DNA of 64,000 nucleotides from Mya arenaria (Eukaryota > Mollusca > Bivalvia > Myida > Myidae), in the NCBI RefSeq assembly GCF_026914265.1, contig NC_069135.1, positions 35,287,756-35,351,755 of the forward strand, in the 5' to 3' direction. The notes under the pieces were generated by a model. That model was not told where the DNA came from. It was given only the letters and a program-made list of their open reading frames with translations, and did no database searches. Of this stretch, positions 60,479 to 64,000 are shown in pieces (positions within the stretch are counted from its first letter, which is position 1; each line of letters begins with the position of its first letter). The translations under genes and the position numbers were made by a program.

Positions 60479-60622
60479 ATCTCGTCAAATATATCGAAAG
60501 TTCCGAGCAAGGCATCCAGCATGGTCACCTTCCAGCTTTCCATGAACAGCGTCGCCTGCAGCAACGTTGGCCTTTCTGTAGACTCAGTACCTTTCAGGCT
60601 AACATTGGAATCCAACGTGTGA
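60479..60622 (+). pseudogene. SLC6 exon P copy, frame still open
   Basis: Same length as exon P (144 bases), open from the CAACTCAG acceptor to [23 protein letters not shown], then [20 protein letters not shown] and LESNV. No intact exon upstream can feed it except those of the main gene 18 kb away. Confidence 0.8.
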
Positions 60623-62923
60623 TCAACCAAGGTGGCTTGCTTATGACAATCTGATAATGCTGTGCATGTTTACGACATGCTGACATTTGAATAAAACTTT
60701 AAAAGGCTAGCTCAGCTTACCTTCAAGAATCTTACAATGTGGCCACTACATGTACAAATATTCTTAAAGCTAACTCTAGCGTACAACATCTGCCTAAGCT
60801 AGCTATCTGAGGATAATCATGTTCATTGAATTGTATAAAAAGCTAACGCTTGATCCGGTAAGGTCGAGCGGAGCTTAGAATGTTTTCATATTGACACTCT
60901 CTGTAAATAAGTCATTTTTGAGGTTCGACTCAAAAGCGCATATTTTAATGATATACATGCATGTTCTTCAATATTTAGGAATGGATTAGAAATCGCAACA
61001 TCTATGTTCCAAACATGGTTACTTTACATATAGAAATACTTGTACGATTAAGATATGTTTCACCGAGTGATCACATAAAGAAATGTAATTTTTTGAGATC
61101 ACGAGTGATGTTTAGACCACAAAATATCATCTGAGTCCATGCGGAGTTCAGCATCATACTCGAAAGTACGATATTCCAATGAAGATGAGTCTCTGAAACA
61201 TACCTAGAATAATGTTTGATTTCCAAAAATAATAACAAGTAAGACTATGTAATATTTTGCGTATATCAACAGTTAAAAACATGCATAAAACACGGATATG
61301 AAAGGCAAAACTCATATAAACTCCGTGAAGTTCGGTTTTGACCTCATTGGTACTACGTTATTTCTTGCAACAAAATTGAGCAATGTTTCTGTTCGTGTAA
61401 TGTTTACAAGACTTTAATTTAATCGGCGTTTATTGGAACATGTAGTGAGAAACCTAACGTCATTTTATGTTAACTTTTATCAAAGCAATGCGCGAACCAA
61501 TATCTATAAAGAGCAGTGAAGTTAACTTAACTGCATTGAAAATAACAGCAGTACTTTTTTTGTAGTGTTCAACCTCTGATAAAACTAAAAATGCAAATAC
61601 GCGACATATATATTGTCTTCGTTCATTGTATGAACTGACGTTAGTGTTATTAACCAGACACCCGAAATGTTGTACATTAATTAATTGTACATTAATTATA
61701 AATAAATAATGACGCCATCTTCTAAAGATGAATTCACCACAAAAGGCCATTTTTACCAACTTGTTTGTGTTATGTTCTGTGCTGTGTTTCAAAACATTTC
61801 ATCATTGCACTGACAAGAACGATGCCCAATTAATTAAACGAGTTTTATTAATAACTCAGCCTCCAAAAGTCAATTCCTGATGAGAGTTTTATAAAAAGAC
61901 AACTCTGCTGCTGCTGTTGCTGCCGCCACTGCCACCACAATAATCACAATCAATTGAAATCCATACGAAAACGAGCGTACAATGGCTCAATGTGCAATAC
62001 GATATATTTCTTAAATTAAAGATGCATGGTGGCCCGTGGCCATTTTTCATTCCCGTTCGTTATGTGATTAGTTTTGTTTTTATGTGATCTTGAGTGTTAA
62101 TTTCAAACAGTATGTCACCGACACATAAAACATTGTGTTATCACTATATATTTGAGATCGTAAATATACTATGCATTATAACTTTTGACATTACAGGAAA
62201 ATGTGATTAAGATGAAAAAATACAATTTTGAGTGTCGTTATTTAAGACAGATATCAAAACCCACATATGTTAACTGTATATTACACTAAGTCACTGGTAA
62301 ACGTTAGTAAGTAGGTAACACCAAATGATCAGAGCCTTGCCACAACACTTCACAATATGACACTGTTCGATTGCCTTTATGAAATTTACCCTCCCTGCAT
62401 GTTCAATCCCTACTCCCTACGGGTATCCATTTACCCTGTGGAGCAAGGCCCCAGAGAAGGAACTTCTACGAGCAGAACCACTGAAGAACAGGTCGTCTGT
62501 ACTTCCTGATCGACACTCTATCCACAGTCTCTCGTTCTGCAACAGAAGAACTACGGCGCTGGCCGTCTAACACACGCCAGCTTGACCGTAATACATGACA
62601 GCCTTTACAACAACGACGTCGTTCTCTTCCATGAAAGCGTAGTGCCAGCCTCTACCGCTATATAGACAGAAGTGTGCGGAGAAGAAGTAGACTCCGGAGA
62701 TGGGCGCCGTGAAGATTACTGCCCCATTGTCGTACTCCTCCCCGATATTGAATAGAGGATTGCAGAACACGAGAACCTGGCCCATAGCCAGTGACTTGTC
62801 CACACTCGTGTGAGCGTTGAATGCCACAACAGTGTCTGAAACAGAAATATTATGTAAGATTGCTGAACATGAAGACTTGGCCGTTAGCCAGTGACTGATT
62901 TCTGCTCTGAAATGAAAATACAT

Positions 62924-63845
62924 TTAAAAACCGTTAATCCTTAGTCGGGATCAGTTAAAAAATATTCGGTTAAACGATAATTCGAATTAAAATTTGGGCT
63001 ACACGCTAACAGCATGTTGTATTTTGTTTAAGTGTTCGTTCAGTATACATATAAAGTGAAAAGTTGTTAAATAAATGACAAATAATTTGTTATTATACTT
63101 AAAGACGATGGTCTTCAACAAGGGAGGTAATTGTGTGAAGACAATTTAGAAGGAGTTCCATACTGGTACTTGTTTTATCTTTGCCCTTGGTCAAGCTAAG
63201 AATTTCCAGCACGGCAAATTTTTGAATGTATTTATCTACGGTGGAAGAATTCTTTTTCCAAACAATAAAATTCATAGCAGTAATATATAACTATAATAAA
63301 TTAGATGATATCATCTTAAGAAACAATATTCTTTGATATACTTTTTTAAATCGATCCTTATCAAATATGGTCTTAATAACTTCAGCCAAGAGGTGATACA
63401 TCCCAAGTGTTTAAAAAACAATGTTAAGCAATAGCTAAATGGTATATTTTTAAATGGGTGTCAAATATAGAAAATGCAAGTAACAGTATTTTTCATTGAA
63501 TATTAAAAGAATAATTTGGCCTTGAACAAAATCTCAGTAAAATGCCAAACAAAATAATCCTTATTTATTAGATTCAGAACAAGAAATCACATGGTGCGTA
63601 TTGGCGTAGAATAACACTAAATGAAAGAGAAGGTAATTATTGCAATAATAAAGCAGGTGACTAAAAAGAGTTTCTCAAAACCTTACTTTAAAGACACCCC
63701 AATAAATATATGTTTGAAAACAATATGAAATTGTGACCGAAACATAAATTCGATTTAGCGATAAATTCGGATAAACGGCGTTCTGATTAACGGTGTTTAA
63801 ATGCAGCTGATTACAAAGAAATTTAATTAATTTTTAGTTTACACG
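62924..63845. other. C1q copy 4 intron, with an F3 fragment
   Basis: About 1.0 kb between the two exons, against roughly 170 bases in copy 3. 63103-63248 is a fragment of composite MITE F3 (GTCTTCAACAAGGGAGGTAA). The rest is AT-rich and unrecognised. Confidence 0.6.
63103..63248 (-). mobile_element. Composite MITE F3, fragment
   Basis: Complement matches the first part of copy 1: TTACCTCCCTTGTTGAAGAC and a decayed CTTATCTTGCCCACGGGC block. The outer end reads TCTACGGTGGAAGAA in place of TCTGAGGTGGGAGAA. Confidence 0.6.
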
Positions 63846-64000
63846 AAATGTTGTCAGTAATATACGTCTGCATAGCGCCGACCGTCTGCTTCTTAGCGTC
63901 CATGTCACTCAGACCTGAAGTGACCTGGTCACGTGCCTGCTGCATCTCCTTGTGCATGGCCTCCACATTGAGCTCCATTCGCACCATTTTTTTCGAGCAG

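Larger units (their letters stand above)
59573..61990 (+). repeat. Segmental duplication block A2 (partner 41515-43640)
   Basis: Matches block A1 in order and orientation, with exons O and P inside. A (CTG)n patch lies near 61907 in a stretch unique to this copy. Confidence 0.85.
62417..64000 (-). pseudogene. C1q-domain gene copy 4, broken; exon 1 runs off the window
   Basis: Exon 2 (62835-62417, 419 bases) is C1q throughout (SDTVVAFNAHTSVDKSLAMG to LLHRVNGYP) but codon 62569-62567 is TAG where the other copies have the Glu of CETAS; all codons after it are still open. Exon 1 is seen from 64000 to about 63846. It has one extra A in the LLEKM run, which shifts frame, and the usual donor CAG|GT is missing because the sequence diverges after TDNI. 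The start codon lies beyond the window. Confidence 0.85.

Overview
The window looks like nuclear DNA of a mollusc, most likely a bivalve. It is AT-rich, has long introns crowded with short transposon relics and minisatellites, and carries a cluster of C1q-domain genes of the signal peptide + coiled coil + C1q type that is typical of bivalves. The phylum is inferred from content; no species can be named from sequence alone.

Layout, left to right. (1) 1-2522, + strand: the last coding exon of a multipass membrane protein of the rolling-stone family; earlier exons lie outside the window or were not recognised. (2) 2523-13755: about 11 kb without a confident gene. It holds three relics of non-LTR retrotransposons (one with a 95-bp minisatellite grown out of its coding end), several miniature inverted-repeat elements, an inverted pair of a roughly 0.5-kb repeat, a 70-bp palindrome, a decayed reading frame of unknown origin interrupted by a small element, and a long (ATC)n tract. 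(3) 13756-42330, + strand: a sodium/chloride-dependent SLC6 transporter gene (amino-acid/glycine type). I could join 16 exons in phase into 731 codons ending in a stop; the first exon with the start codon was not found. Its introns hold five foldback elements, other small elements, two tRNA-derived SINE relics, an antisense LINE relic with a (GTTAT)n tail and five minisatellite arrays, two of which begin right at a splice donor. (4) 42331-64000: a tandem segmental duplication array. Its unit is the 3' end of the SLC6 gene followed by a C1q-domain gene on the opposite strand. Four C1q copies are seen (44.2-45.3, 49.9-50.9, 54.5-55.3 and 62.4-64.0 kb); only the third is intact (227 codons in two exons). 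The SLC6 pieces between them are decayed copies of exons K, O and P. A 57-bp minisatellite of about 2.4 kb separates the first two units.

The genes do not form a pathway. The SLC6 protein would import a small amino-acid-like solute with Na+ and Cl-; the C1q protein would be a secreted lectin-like recognition molecule; the rolling-stone-like protein is a membrane protein linked to myoblast fusion in flies. The most unusual part is 18.9-20.6 kb: within 1.7 kb the SLC6 gene has a GC-AG intron, a tandem duplication of a 3' splice site plus most of an exon that shifts the frame, foldback elements ending just before two successive acceptors, and a second element inserted at a splice donor that recreates the donor on its far side.
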